A DNA stretch of 50,529 bases from Thermomucor indicae-seudaticae (lineage: Eukaryota > Mucoromycota > Mucoromycetes > Mucorales > Lichtheimiaceae). Below are positions 20,083 to 30,474 of this stretch, piece after piece. The stretch lies in contig JSYX01000222.1 in the NCBI GenBank assembly GCA_000787465.1, forward strand, positions 1 to 50,529, written 5' to 3'. The translations under genes were made by a program, and so were the position numbers. Within the stretch, counting starts at the first letter, position 1. The number at the start of each line of letters is the position of its first letter. The notes beneath the pieces were generated by a model. That model did no database searches, was not told the origin of the DNA, and saw only the letters and a program-made list of their open reading frames with translations.

Positions 20083-21503
20083 TTATTGAGGACGGTCTGC
20101 AGAGGGTTCAGCCATGTGCATTTCAGGGCTAGGAATGGAGGAGACCTTAGGTTGCTGTGGGTAACCGGCCATTTGGTCTATGGGCGCGGTTGAACTGGCT
20201 GGTTCTGGAATGGGTGCTGTTGATGCTGCTGGTGCATTCATTTGCTGGGCCTCATTTGCATGGGTTATTTGGCGTGGTGTTGTTTCCACAGTGACGTTGG
20301 GCTGAGGAATAATGTTGTTGTTGGACAGTATCCGCGTTTGTTCTATCGAATTAGTTTCTCCATTTCCGTTCTGTTGTTGCTCATAGTCATCATCTTCGTC
20401 GGGCAACATATCGATATCTTCATCTTCCTGCGAAACATCCAGTGCTGGCTTTCTCACCTCCTCCTGAACTTCTGCATTGGAACTGGAAGCAGCTGCAGCC
20501 GAGGATCCTTCTGCACCACCGCCTGCAGCGTTGTAAGACTTCATTGCAACTTCATACTCTTTTAGTTCCTTGTTGTACATGTCGTAGTATTTCTTAATTG
20601 AGCGAGGACTCAATTAGTATCCGAATGCGCCGCGGGTCCTTTTTCTTTTTCCTTTACCTGCTTTTCTTCCTTGCTGAGGGCCTTCCATTTCTGACCCAAA
20701 AGCCGAGTTACTTCTCCAAGACTTTCGCTTGGCACTTGGTCCTTAATTTTGTCGCGCTCCAATCGACAGTACAAGAAAAAGACATTGCCAGGACCTTTTG
20801 GTGCATTTGGATCTCTTTTCTTACGAGGTGCAGCTGAAGTTCCTGCAGTGGTTTCGTGATGTTGTTTCGGAGTTGCTTTTGAGCCGTTATGTGCTTTTGC
20901 TTTCTTGGTGGTGGTAGTGGTGGTGGTGGTTGTTGCAGTTAGGAATTCGGACTAGATTTAATTTAGCATGACGAAGAAAACCATCCTATGAATGTTGAAT
21001 GAAGAAACTAACCGGTGAAGACTCGGAACCGGAGATATCTGAATCGCTTATTATACCAGACGCTAGAGCTTTCTTATCCCCGCCTGCTTCGCGACGATGA
21101 TTTCGCCGAGACTGGTCAAGTTCTTCAAGGAGAACGCTAAATAATAAAAAATAAATTCCTATGAGTTGTGTGATATGATTATTTAGGGTAATGTTACACT
21201 TACATGCGTTCGACTCGCAAGCGCTTGATCTGCCGCTTTGCCTTTGCGAGCTGAAGATGAATCGCATCATTGTCCTGCGGGGCATTAAAATAAATATCTT
21301 GCTTGTGGTCAAAAAGCACACATCTTTAACTTACCTCTTCGATTTCTCGCACTCGCTTCTTTAGTTGCATGTATTTCTGCAAAAGTGCAGCATCCTCTTC
21401 TTTCTCTGTAGGGAAAAGTTAGACATGGGTCAATGAGAGAAAGAAGTTCAAGTCTATCAAGCTTACTTTGAACTGGTTGGTCTGCTTGGTTTGTGTTTAG
21501 CAT
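20083..21503 (-). CDS. HMG-box protein, Nhp10/INO80-subunit-like (6 exons)
   Basis: DNA-binding chromatin protein. Start ATG 21503 gives MLNTNQADQPVQ. The next exons form a coiled coil (DAALLQKYMQLKKRVREIEE, HLQLAKAKRQIKRLRVERI, LLEELDQSRRNHRREAGGD). After a poly-Thr run the HMG box starts RDPNAPKGPGNVFFLYCRLE and continues through GEVTRLLGQKWKALSKEEKQ and, across the last intron, KYYDMYNKELKEYEVAMKSY. The tail is acidic (EDEDIDMLPDEDDDYEQQQ) then Pro/Ala-rich. About 360 residues. The N-terminal coiled coil followed by an HMG box beginning RDPNAPKGP resembles the INO80 subunit Nhp10; complex membership is inference. Confidence 0.82.
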
Positions 21504-21810
21504 GGTGCAAAAGAAAAGTAAGCGTCAAAAGAGGTAAAGCAGAAAGAGGGAAGGAAAAGACAGAGTTGTGAAAGAAAAGAGAGAGAGAAAGGGAGGAAAG
21601 AAAAAAGAACGAAGGGAAGAAAAAATGTGTACGGGAACGTCCTTGAAGGAAAACGTCACGACATTTCATGGGCAGACGAATTTCCACCTTTAAACAAAAA
21701 CTGGTTGAAACGAAATGAAAAGTTCCGATCCCTTTTCGCTCAAGGATGTTCCATGTCCATGTTTCTGATTTGTAACAGCGCCGAATTGAACGGGCGGAGA
21801 GAATTTGTCT
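21504..21810. other. Intergenic, HMG-box gene upstream region with a polypurine tract
   Basis: Positions 21505-21620 are almost all purine on the plus strand, so CT-rich on the HMG gene's coding strand, directly upstream of its ATG. No exon is seen between here and the GPI12 stop at 21811. Confidence 0.5.
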
Positions 21811-22811
21811 TTAGAAAGTGTATTCCACGAGCTGATTAACAAACATGTACCGCGAAAACGTTACATAGAGCCATCTAAACCAAACCAACTGAGATGCATG
21901 CTGTCTCATCGCTTTGTGCGTTAGCAGATATGCCCCAGGTGAAGATACCAGCAGCACTTCCTCCTCCTTGTTCTTCGATGCATGCAGCCTCTGCTTTACA
22001 TTTATAGCAACAAGATCAGCTATCCCAACGTACTTTCGTACCAACGAGACGGATGCGAGCTTGTAAAGCTGCACTTTCGACGTAGCAGATTTGACGAATT
22101 GCCTATTTCCCCACATTATCTGCTGCACTTGTCACACACTTCATTTCGCTTTTCCTTACACTGCTCCGTGATAAGCTGCACCGTGGTTAGGATGCCCAGA
22201 GACACCGTAATCGTCAAAAGTGATTATCTGTCGAGACACGGTTACTAAAACCATCCATCGTAAATCGGCTCATGACTTTTTATTACCGTATCAATCTTGT
22301 GCTTTGTCACGTATTCCTTCAAAATGCCAGCAATCAGAGCTGGCGACCAATTTTTGTCCATGCCATCCTGCAGATCTCTTTAAAAGGTCAAGGTTGGTAC
22401 CATTCCTCTCATATCACTGGTCTCACAACACTTGCGCATGGTCCAAAGTTTTCACCTGGGACGCGATTATACCAAACACTTGACAGCTACGCGTCAATTC
22501 TTTCTTTCGAATCGCACCAAGGCCATCCGCGTTTCCTGCAAATTAAGTCATGTCAACATGGAAGAGAGAAAGAGTATGCACGTGCTTGCGTAATCACCCG
22601 TTGAAAGACATAGAACATGTATACGTGTCTTTGGCAAAGATCGCAGCGTCGTAATCGTGGGGCCGAAAAACATACACTCATCGTCAGGATGAGCCGTCAA
22701 AATCAATATATTTCTGCCTTCCAATGGTAATCGCTTCTGGTAATGAGCCAAGACATGATAAAGATACAAGAGTACACAGACCAAGAACGAGAAACTCAAG
22801 AGTGGAAGCAT
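21811..22811 (-). CDS. GPI12: GlcNAc-PI de-N-acetylase, PIG-L/GPI12 (5 exons)
   Basis: ER enzyme removing acetyl from GlcNAc-phosphatidylinositol, the second step of GPI-anchor synthesis. An N-terminal membrane anchor (LLSFSFLVCVLLYLYHVLA) precedes ILILTAHPDDECMFFGP, the zinc-binding AHPDDE motif. Then come VLCLSTGNADGLGAIRKKEL across intron 1, VFGIIASQVKTLDHADLQDG across intron 2, NWSPALIAGILKEYV, and TFDDYGVSGHPNH, the second metal/catalytic motif. The final exon has KLASVSLVRKYVGIADL. About 254 residues. Intron 2 (22435-22378) needs a GC-AG boundary: exon ends GACCATGC, donor GCAAGT, acceptor TTAAAG, restoring DHADLQDG in phase 2. Only 54 bp separate its ATG from the RPC4 stop upstream. 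Confidence 0.93.
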
Positions 22812-22865
22812 ATGAGAGAGAAACGGCTGCTGAGTTACGCTGGGGACAAAGCAAAAGCTTTATTA

Positions 22866-24682
22866 CTATTCTTCACCCGCCAGCAAGGCATCCATGTCGG
22901 GTACACATACAAACTTCTGTACAATATGACCAAGTTCAATGATTTTCCGTGACTCATCGCTCTCGGCATCCACGATGGCTACATCCTCTAAGAAACTCGA
23001 TCGCATGCCTTGTTGTATGTCTAATAATGTGTCGCCCAGCTTCAGTTTCATCTTGCCGCTCTTGTAGATAACCAAAGACCCGATTTGTCCTTCTGGCATA
23101 TCCTTCAAGTCCATCGCAGCCAATGCTTCTTCCAAAGTAGCTTTCTTGGCAGGAGGAGGGAAGTCTTTTTCCTTTACTTTTGCTTTGGTGCTTTCTTCAT
23201 TCTCTACCTTGACTTCTACCATTGGCTCTGGCTCGTGCTCGTGTTCACGCTCATGCTCATGCTCATGCTCATCCCTATTCTCGTCAGTTTCGGGTTTCTC
23301 AAATCTTGGTAATATAGACGGCAGCTGGAAAAAGAGGAACTCATCATCTGCTACTGACACGACACGGTTCTGTTTGGACAGGATAAGCTTGATATTCTCC
23401 CTATACTTGTTTCGAACTTACGTGTTCATCCAGAGCAAAAATGTTTTGTGCCGGCGCATCCTCATCCATCATGGGAGGTGGTCGTTGTGGTTCTTCTGTG
23501 GAAGGTTCAGATTCAACCTGAGGCGTCTGTTGTTGTTCTTGGTCCACGTCCATGGCCGTAGTTTCTTCTCCCTGCTCCACTTTGACTATATACGCGTCAA
23601 GATGATGAAGCAAACATTGCCCGTCTCGAAATAACTTACCAGGTAATTCACCTTCTTGCTTGAGCTCGCTGATTTCAAGTTGTTTGTCTGGCTCGGATTT
23701 CACCGTGAGCCACGGTATCTTTTCGCGTTTTCTAGTCATGTCACTTGGGTCGAGTTCACCAGCTGTACGTGAGATATGTGGAAACACAACTGGAGTGTAG
23801 TCGTTTGGTGCATCGCCAAAGACGTGAAGCATATCTGTTCCTGAGTTATCCTCTTCTGTCCGGGACGTCACGTCGCCTCCAAACATCGCGTAACCTCCAC
23901 CGCCACCCATAGTACTACGCGCTCGTGATGCTATACAACTCTGAATCAGATCGCTGAGGCCGCGTACGGAGTTTTGCTGATAGATACGTACACATGGCGG
24001 ATGGACCTAGTGAAAAGAAACCTGACGCTGTCATTTCTGAGGCAATATCGCCACGACCACGACCTCTACCGCGACCACCCCGACCGCGGCCTCTGCCACC
24101 GCCTCCTCTTCCGCCTCCTTCACTTGATTCCTAATGTTTGAAAACAACTAGAATAAGTCGTGGGCATTCACAAGACGGCCTTTCTGTTCCTCTTACAGGT
24201 TTCCGAAGCGCATCATCAATCGCAGACGTTGATCTAGGCGTAAGCTGGTATCAGTTTGTTTTCCCTCAAGAAGTTCTCGACTTGATCCTCTCAACTCACG
24301 GTTCCTTTTTGTTTCTTCTTGTCGGGATCGTTGGTTTGAATTTCATCTGACAATCGACAGCTGAATTGAATAAAGCAAGCCACACTCAATGTCAGACAAA
24401 AACAGCACGATCTACCTTGATCGCGCCTCCTCGTGTCTTTTGGCCATCGTGAACACTCGGTAATCGTCCTTCTTGTGATGTTTCTGGCCGTAAATGTCCA
24501 ATCGGTTTACTTGGTGACGGTGGCGGTTTCGTTTCGGCGTCTCCCGAAGATTCCGGCTGTGATTGTTCTGAACCTGCTCGCGAGGATTGAGCGGCACCAG
24601 GCCGACCACGACCGCGAATGGTGGGCGCGAATTTTCTTTTTGCCTTATTAACTCCCGGAGTCGTTGGTTGTTCGTCTGCCAT
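22866..24682 (-). CDS. RPC53: RNA polymerase III subunit RPC4/Rpc53 (6 exons)
   Basis: Subunit of RNA polymerase III involved in initiation and termination. The N-terminus has KFAPTIRGRGRPG. After intron 1 comes MKFKPTIPTRRNKKEP, the RPC4 signature, then an RGG-rich linker, MTASGFFSLGPSAM, and YAMFGGD with VFGDAPNDYTPVVFPHIS. The last exon carries FLFFQLPSILPRF and the conserved C-terminal domain (GQIGSLVIYKSGKMKLKLGD, FLEDVAIVDAE, LGHIVQKFVCVPDMDALL). A His/Glu repeat (EHEHEHEREHEHEPEP) sits just before that domain. About 470 residues. The intron around 24290-24130 is the least certain: acceptor AATCAAG before TGAAGG restores the RGG frame. Same-strand neighbours are tightly packed (130 bp to the Vam7-like gene). 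Confidence 0.88.
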
Positions 24683-24812
24683 TTTAACTTTTGTATAAGA
24701 GAAACAAATTTTTTGGAAGCACTTGAGGTACGTAAAAAGGTCCGACTGATATCCAACAAAACGTCAAAATGGAAAGGGTATAAAAGGTGAAGGAGGAGGG
24801 AAAAGTAGACTT

Positions 24813-25946
24813 CTATTTAATAGTTGCCAACTTCTTGCTAGCAAACTTGAGTTTGACCGCAGTACGATTGACATCTCCATCCAACTCGTCAAGGATTTGG
24901 TTTTGCAGCTCTAGCTCGTCACCAATAGCCAAACCGAGTTGCTTTTGTCTAGCCAATAGCGCGCTAAACTGTTCCACTTGCTTGTCTTGATCCTCCATGA
25001 TCTGTTTCTGGTACTGCAAAAGACCTTCGTTATCCAGTACTCGAGTCACTTCTGTTTCCTTGGCCCTCGTCATCTTTTGCTGGGCAGCAGCTGCAGCGCC
25101 AAAGGCACGTCCAGGCCCTATAGTCGCGCGTCGAGGCGGAAGATGGCTTATCTGATATTTGGGGAAGCCATAGTCCAGGGACTTTTCTGATTCCCGTCGT
25201 ACAGGGGCAGTAGCAGGCTTGTCATTGTAAAGCAGGTCCTGTTCCTGGCGCCCCGAGTTGACAAGTCTCAAGAGTGCGTCCTTTTCGTCCCTCAGAGTAT
25301 TCAACATATCCTGCCGGCGTCTCAGCTCACCTTCAGCCATGACGTCTCCCCCGTCGCTGCCCTTCGCGAGTCCAGTCAGACCAGCGTCCAAATTGGAGAG
25401 TCGGGCAGATAACGTCATGAGCAGCTTTTTGGCTTGCACGGTGCAATTGTGTGAGGCAGAGATCTCGTTGCGTGCAATGTGGGTCCCCCGTCGATTGATC
25501 AAAGATCGGACTTCGCGTGCCGTGCCTGTCATGGCATTGTACTCGTCCAACCAGGTCTCGGAGGTGTACATTGTGGAGGCGTCCAGGGGTCGCCCCACAG
25601 GAATGGCCAGGAATTCCTTCCAGACATCTGTTTGTCGCCAGCGATCGTCACGGTTACTTAGAATACCTCGCAGGTAGTCTTCCAGCCTGCGCCGCCTTTC
25701 TTCGATCTTTTCCGGGTCAGAAAACGTGGACGGGAAGATGTTCTTGCCAGGCAACGGAACAGGAGGTGGGTTCTTTGGAAAAATACTGCAGAGCTGATTA
25801 TGCAGCTTGACAAAGTCCGAGTATCGTTTCCAGACAAACCAATTCCGGACTGCGGCATGGACCTCAATTCGGTACTCGGTGTGTGGTTTGGGTTGTTGTC
25901 TGGTGGTGGTCTCTCGTATGAAAATGGCTTGAATGATTTCCGTCAT
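24813..25946 (-). CDS. PX-domain SNARE, Vam7-like (single exon)
   Basis: 377-residue protein. The PX domain (about 5-120) has RIEVHAAVRNWFVWKRYSDF, an RYSDF PI3P-binding Arg-Tyr, PPPVPLPGKNIFPSTF with the PX proline loop, and ERRRRLEDYLRGIL. The middle is helical. The C-terminal 60 residues (LQYQKQIMEDQDKQVEQFSA, LLARQKQLGLAIGDELELQN, QILDELDGDVNR) form a Qc-SNARE motif with a central Gln in the heptads. There is no transmembrane segment, as in yeast Vam7, which works in vacuolar fusion with Vam3 and Vti1. Intronless. Confidence 0.87.
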   Translation of the reverse strand: MTEIIQAIFIRETTTRQQPKPHTEYRIEVHAAVRNWFVWKRYSDFVKLHNQLCSIFPKNPPPVPLPGKNIFPSTFSDPEKIEERRRRLEDYLRGILSNRDDRWRQTDVWKEFLAIPVGRPLDASTMYTSETWLDEYNAMTGTAREVRSLINRRGTHIARNEISASHNCTVQAKKLLMTLSARLSNLDAGLTGLAKGSDGGDVMAEGELRRRQDMLNTLRDEKDALLRLVNSGRQEQDLLYNDKPATAPVRRESEKSLDYGFPKYQISHLPPRRATIGPGRAFGAAAAAQQKMTRAKETEVTRVLDNEGLLQYQKQIMEDQDKQVEQFSALLARQKQLGLAIGDELELQNQILDELDGDVNRTAVKLKFASKKLATIK

Positions 25947-26116
25947 TGCAATTACAGTGAAAAGGGGAAAAAAAAAAGAGGGGAACCTGACTGTGTCATG
26001 AACAAAAACGTTGCTTTTGTACCACCCTTAAACCCTGTCTGTCTTTCTCTCACTCTCTCTCTGTCTTTAATACTTGATACATGCATATATGTTTACATAT
26101 ATACGTCTACGGATGT

Positions 26117-28195
26117 CTAGCATCCAGCCTGATATTTTTTGCGAACAAGGTCACCGTGCTCCTCTTGCTCCTTTGTTGGAAAGACTTTGTAGGGGTTCAT
26201 GATGCCTTTCGGATCAAACACATCCTTGATCTTTCGCATATTGGAAATTATTGTGCTTGATTTTGTAAATGCTAAATAAGGGGACTAGTTGTTTATGCAC
26301 GAGTTAGACCAAACAAGGTTGAAGTTTGCACTGGACCCTGCCTCTTGTTTCTTCGTTACCTTCATCAATCCAATCCCATGCTCGGCACTGCAACTACCGT
26401 TATATCTCGATATCCATTCATAGACAAAGTCGTCAATTTTCTTGCGCAGTTCCTCGTCATCCCTCATGGCCGGAATGGTCAGGTGCATGTTACCGTCACC
26501 GACATGACCGTAACCGTAAATAGCGACAAGATCCTTGCCAATCAGGCCTTCCTCGGTTGCCCAGGATCTTGTATCCTGCACGAGCATGTATAACATTGGC
26601 AACGGTAACGAAACATCAAAGTGGATGGATGATGGTCCTGTTTGCACAATCGCCTTTGGCACATTATTTCGCCATGACCAAAAGCGTTCGAACTACATAC
26701 GATCAGTAACTAACCAAGAAGCATACGTTTCCTAAACTACAATCCAACTTATACCTCCTCTTTTGTCCTGGCAATGGCGCCATCCAAGATCACCTTTTGC
26801 TCCGCCATGGTGTTTAAGAACTTGGTTGCTCTCTAGCACAAGAATCAATGAAGATTATGGGTCACTGGAGTGCCAAGAGAATGACATATATATGTGTACC
26901 ATATCTTCAACTTCGCGCTCTTTTCCCGCTGTTTCCATCACCACGTAGAACGGATGATGGTCCGTGATCGGAAACGCGGAACCTTTGGGCACCTGGAAAT
27001 TCTGTGCTCGAACACACTCAATGGTGTCTTTGTCCAAAACTTCAAATGCAGCAATCGTTTCAGGCAGTTCGCGGCGAGCAAGAGCATAAGCCCTCACGAC
27101 GTCTTCAAACGACTGCAGGGCAAATAACAACACGTTAACGGCATCCCTTATTCTGGCAGTAGCCAGCGAGACACCCGTGACAATCCCCAGCGTTCCCTCG
27201 GAACCAATAAAGAGATTTTTCAAATGGTACCCAGTATTATCCTTCCGCATAGTTGTAAGGTTATCGATGATGGACCCGTCAGGCAGTACCTAAGATATGG
27301 TTATTGTAAGCAAGACTAGAGCAATAACGCTAAATTCGCTAGAACTTGCCACTTCTAGACCCATCACGCTGCCATGTAAGTTGCCGAAACGCATTTGTCG
27401 GATACCGCCGGCATTCGTTGAAATATTCCCACCAATACGACAAGCATGCCTTGCGGGTAAATCCAAAGGAATCTTACATAACCTACATGAGAAAAAATGC
27501 CACCGACATTACCCAGGAATTGTGTACCTGGAATCCCGCTTGGGAAAGATATTCATCCAGGTCTTGTAACACGCAGCCGGCATCACAAATCAGATCCCCT
27601 GATGAAGAACTATGAGCAGACAAAGAAATCGACCATTCGAAGCTCCCTACTGCTACCTCTCAACTCATCAAAGTAGCGGATTCGCGTCATCTTTTGTGTG
27701 CTTATAATGATTTCATCAAACACTGGAACACTGCCTACATGATTAAGATCACACACTATCAACGTTTCTGATGGATAAACAAACAAAGTTTGTCAATAAT
27801 GACGTTACCACCGGAAGCACTGGTATTGCCGCTTTGAGGAACAACAGCAATGCATTCGTCATTACAATACTTCAAGATCTTGGAAACTTGCTCGGTCGTC
27901 TCCGGAAGTAGGATAAGGGACGTGTCGGCCCGATACACGTTGTACCAGTCGCATGCATATTTTAAAAGCTCTTCTTGGGATATCGCGTCGCGTTCCAGCA
28001 CACAATGAGAGGGCAATATGCTCTTGAAGTAAGCAATGTCCTTTTCTGTAAGCTGGCATCTATATTTGTGAGCACGCTACCCTTTGTGATTACCACAATA
28101 TCACACACCTTTTTGTAACGTGGTTCCCGGTGAACGCGGCTCAGTTTTTCTGAAGTTAATGCAGTAACGCGGAAACCATGTTTGTCTACTGTCAT
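26117..28195 (-). CDS. D-2-hydroxyglutarate dehydrogenase, FAD-linked (9 exons)
   Basis: Oxidises D-2-hydroxyglutarate (or D-lactate) using FAD, normally in mitochondria. Blocks: [57 protein letters not shown], then [13 protein letters not shown] joined to [101 protein letters not shown] and [12 protein letters not shown]. The end has [13 protein letters not shown]. Eight introns; 27349-27290 is GC-AG (donor GCAAGT), restoring GLEV/VLPDG. The FAD loop usually reads GGNTGLVGGS but here [10 protein letters not shown]. The start chosen at 28195 has no clear transit peptide; 28303 is an in-frame alternative. D2HGDH fits better than Dld1-type D-lactate dehydrogenase because of the KDNTGY and GHVGDGN context. 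Confidence 0.88.
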
Positions 28196-28826
28196 TGTTT
28201 TTCCTTGCGAAAAGAAGTGTGAGAGGAAAAGAAGCGCTGACTCATATATATCATCGTAACGGGTTATTATTGTTTCTTTTTCTCCGAAGCGTTTTCCCCA
28301 CACACGGTTAAGGTTCAGAAGCGTAATGTCCTTCGCCGATACATTCCATTGCTCTAAACTGTATAGATCATATGGACGTTATTATTCCTGCTTCTCGTTT
28401 TCAACTTATACCCGTTATGACGAAATGTAACTGTGTACAACGGTTTTGCTTCATGATCCTGTTACTGTGCTTTAAGCACCGGGAACGGAAGAGAAAGGCA
28501 TTGAATAGTAATGTCCTTTTCTCACGTTTCATATAACCGAGGCAACTGGTGAGCATATAGACTTTCTAACCAAGTGCCATAATGAAGAATCTGCCCTCTT
28601 TACATATGTGTCTAGTAATCCATATAGACAACATCCAAGTCAAACATATTGACAGTTTAATTATTCGAGATATGTACAGAATGATAGAGCTCCTCTTCTT
28701 TCCTTTCTAGCGTCTTCACGGTAATATCTGTATATATTATTGCCGCAAGAAACACGCGTTTAATAAGGTAGCTGATGGTTGGTTTAGCAAATCAAAATCT
28801 CGTCCATTTAACCCACAGCTTTTGCG
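28196..28826. other. Intergenic upstream of the D2HGDH gene
   Basis: About 630 bp; no exon or RNA gene seen. Nearly all is AT-rich flank of two minus-strand genes. Confidence 0.4.
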
Positions 28827-29903
28827 TTATAAATCTTTATCGTTGCTCAACGCTTCCGAATCTGGCTGTTGCTGTTGATTAATATCGTCAGTTGATATGA
28901 CATTTGTCTGAACGGACTCTGTCGTTGTAGCCGAAGGGGTTGGAAAGACTATCGCAGGTGAGGAAGGGGTAGATGAAGAAGAAGACATAGTGGCCGCTGC
29001 TGCTACAGCCGCCGCCGCCGCCGCTGCAGCTGCCATTGCTGCAGGATCCATGACACCGATGACCAAGTTTTCATTAGCGAGCCTGTATTCACGCCACCAG
29101 TAATATGTTTGTGCTGGGGTCACATTCGCATCCGGAAACCGCTCTTTAACATCTGCATGGATTTCTTTTGCCGACCGTCCACGCGCAGTCTCGTTCCGTA
29201 TAAAGTCTTTCACTGGCGCCGGTGTTTTGCGTGATGGTTCAGGTAGCTCATGGCGAATATCATGCTGAAGAGATATATGTGCCTGCTTTGCAATCCGATC
29301 AATACTCGCCGAGATCCGGCCCCGGCAATCATATCGTTTGCGCTGCTTTGTATTACGTTGTCGCCGCCGTACTGCTGTATTATCATTATCCTCCTTGTTT
29401 GCATTTGTTGCTTTCGCTGTTGCAGCCGATTGTGAACAATTGGCGTAGAAACTGGCAACTCCTCGCCGAACGGTTGAAGCATTCACGGTTTTTAGAATAT
29501 AGCGGTAATGATCGCAGTCGCCAATTTTACTGCATAAATTCTTGGCGAGGTCCATGTCACTTTGGCTTAGGAGATTGTCGTCCAGCACGATGCGGGCTTC
29601 GTAATAGTACCCATTTTCTTGCGACGCCGTGGCTGCTGCAAAGTTCTCTTGCAGTGTATCCAAAGTAACAAGAGGGGCGTCTACATTATCGATTCCAACG
29701 ATTGACGGTGATGCATCGGAAGACAATGTGTTAGACCGCTTTCGTTTCCGACTATTACGGCATCGCTCGCATGTTTTATAAGTTCGTGTAGGTTCTTAAA
29801 ACAAAAAGTTAAGTATAAAGAACTAGTCTCTTCTCTTTCGCTGATTACCTTGAAATAGACGGATATCGCGGGCCTGCAGGCAATTGGAGCACACTTGGGA
29901 CAT
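28827..29903 (-). CDS. Cys-rich MULE/FAR1-like DNA-binding protein without transposase (2 exons)
   Basis: Exon 1 (ATG 29903-29901) gives MSQVCSNCLQARDIRLFQ; exon 2 continues EPTRTYKTCERCRNSRKRKR, a paired CxxC zinc-binding pattern with a basic tail. The middle resembles the N-terminal region of MULE-type transposase proteins: YYYEARIVLDD, KRYDCRGRISASID, IAKQAHISLQHDIRHELPEP, then FIRNETARGRSAKEIHADVK and TYYWWREYRLANEN. No transposase catalytic domain follows. Instead there is a poly-Ala run, a Ser/Thr-rich tail and a poly-Gln stretch. About 335 residues. It looks like a domesticated transposon-derived regulator; that is inference from remembered family patterns, not a search. Confidence 0.6.
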
Positions 29904-30474
29904 TACAAAGGTCGTAAAAAGCGAAACCGGTTAAGGCGAGCCGGAGTCCAAAAATGCCGTCTTCCCAAAAAGACTCCACGCTGAGGAGGGAAACAGTGGC
30001 GTTGGTACATCAAGGACCTGTCTCCAGTACACAACAAACTGTGTTTAAAGTCGATGCTATTTTTGCTGGGATTTACAAGGACTTGGCTTTTAAATATAAC
30101 AACACTCAGGCAATCATTACTCGTAGGCATGTGTCTATGAGTGTTGACCTTTTCTTTTAAGGTAAAGCCAGATTGGCACTAATTAGGAAACATCTTGATC
30201 TGAGCGGTAAAGGTAGGAAAAAGTGTATCCACGTTAAGGCAAAGAGCGGAAAAGCTGCCGATGAGCAAGTATAATCGCTCATGGACGTTTTGCTACAGAG
30301 CAGCCTGGCGAAAATTAGTGGGGATCGACTTCCTTTCGGGAAAAATAGCTCCCATATTGACAGCATTGGTGGTTGGTTTGAGCTACCACGTGTGTAGGCG
30401 TGGATGTTGCACAAAGCGAAAAGTCTTATACATAGATCCTTTCTACAACGTTTGTTTCCTTCATCTTTGATAAC
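29904..30474. other. Bidirectional upstream region, Cys-rich protein and coiled-coil protein genes
   Basis: About 570 bp between divergent starts. A short open frame near 29954-30160 shows no family pattern. No repeats noted. Confidence 0.4.
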
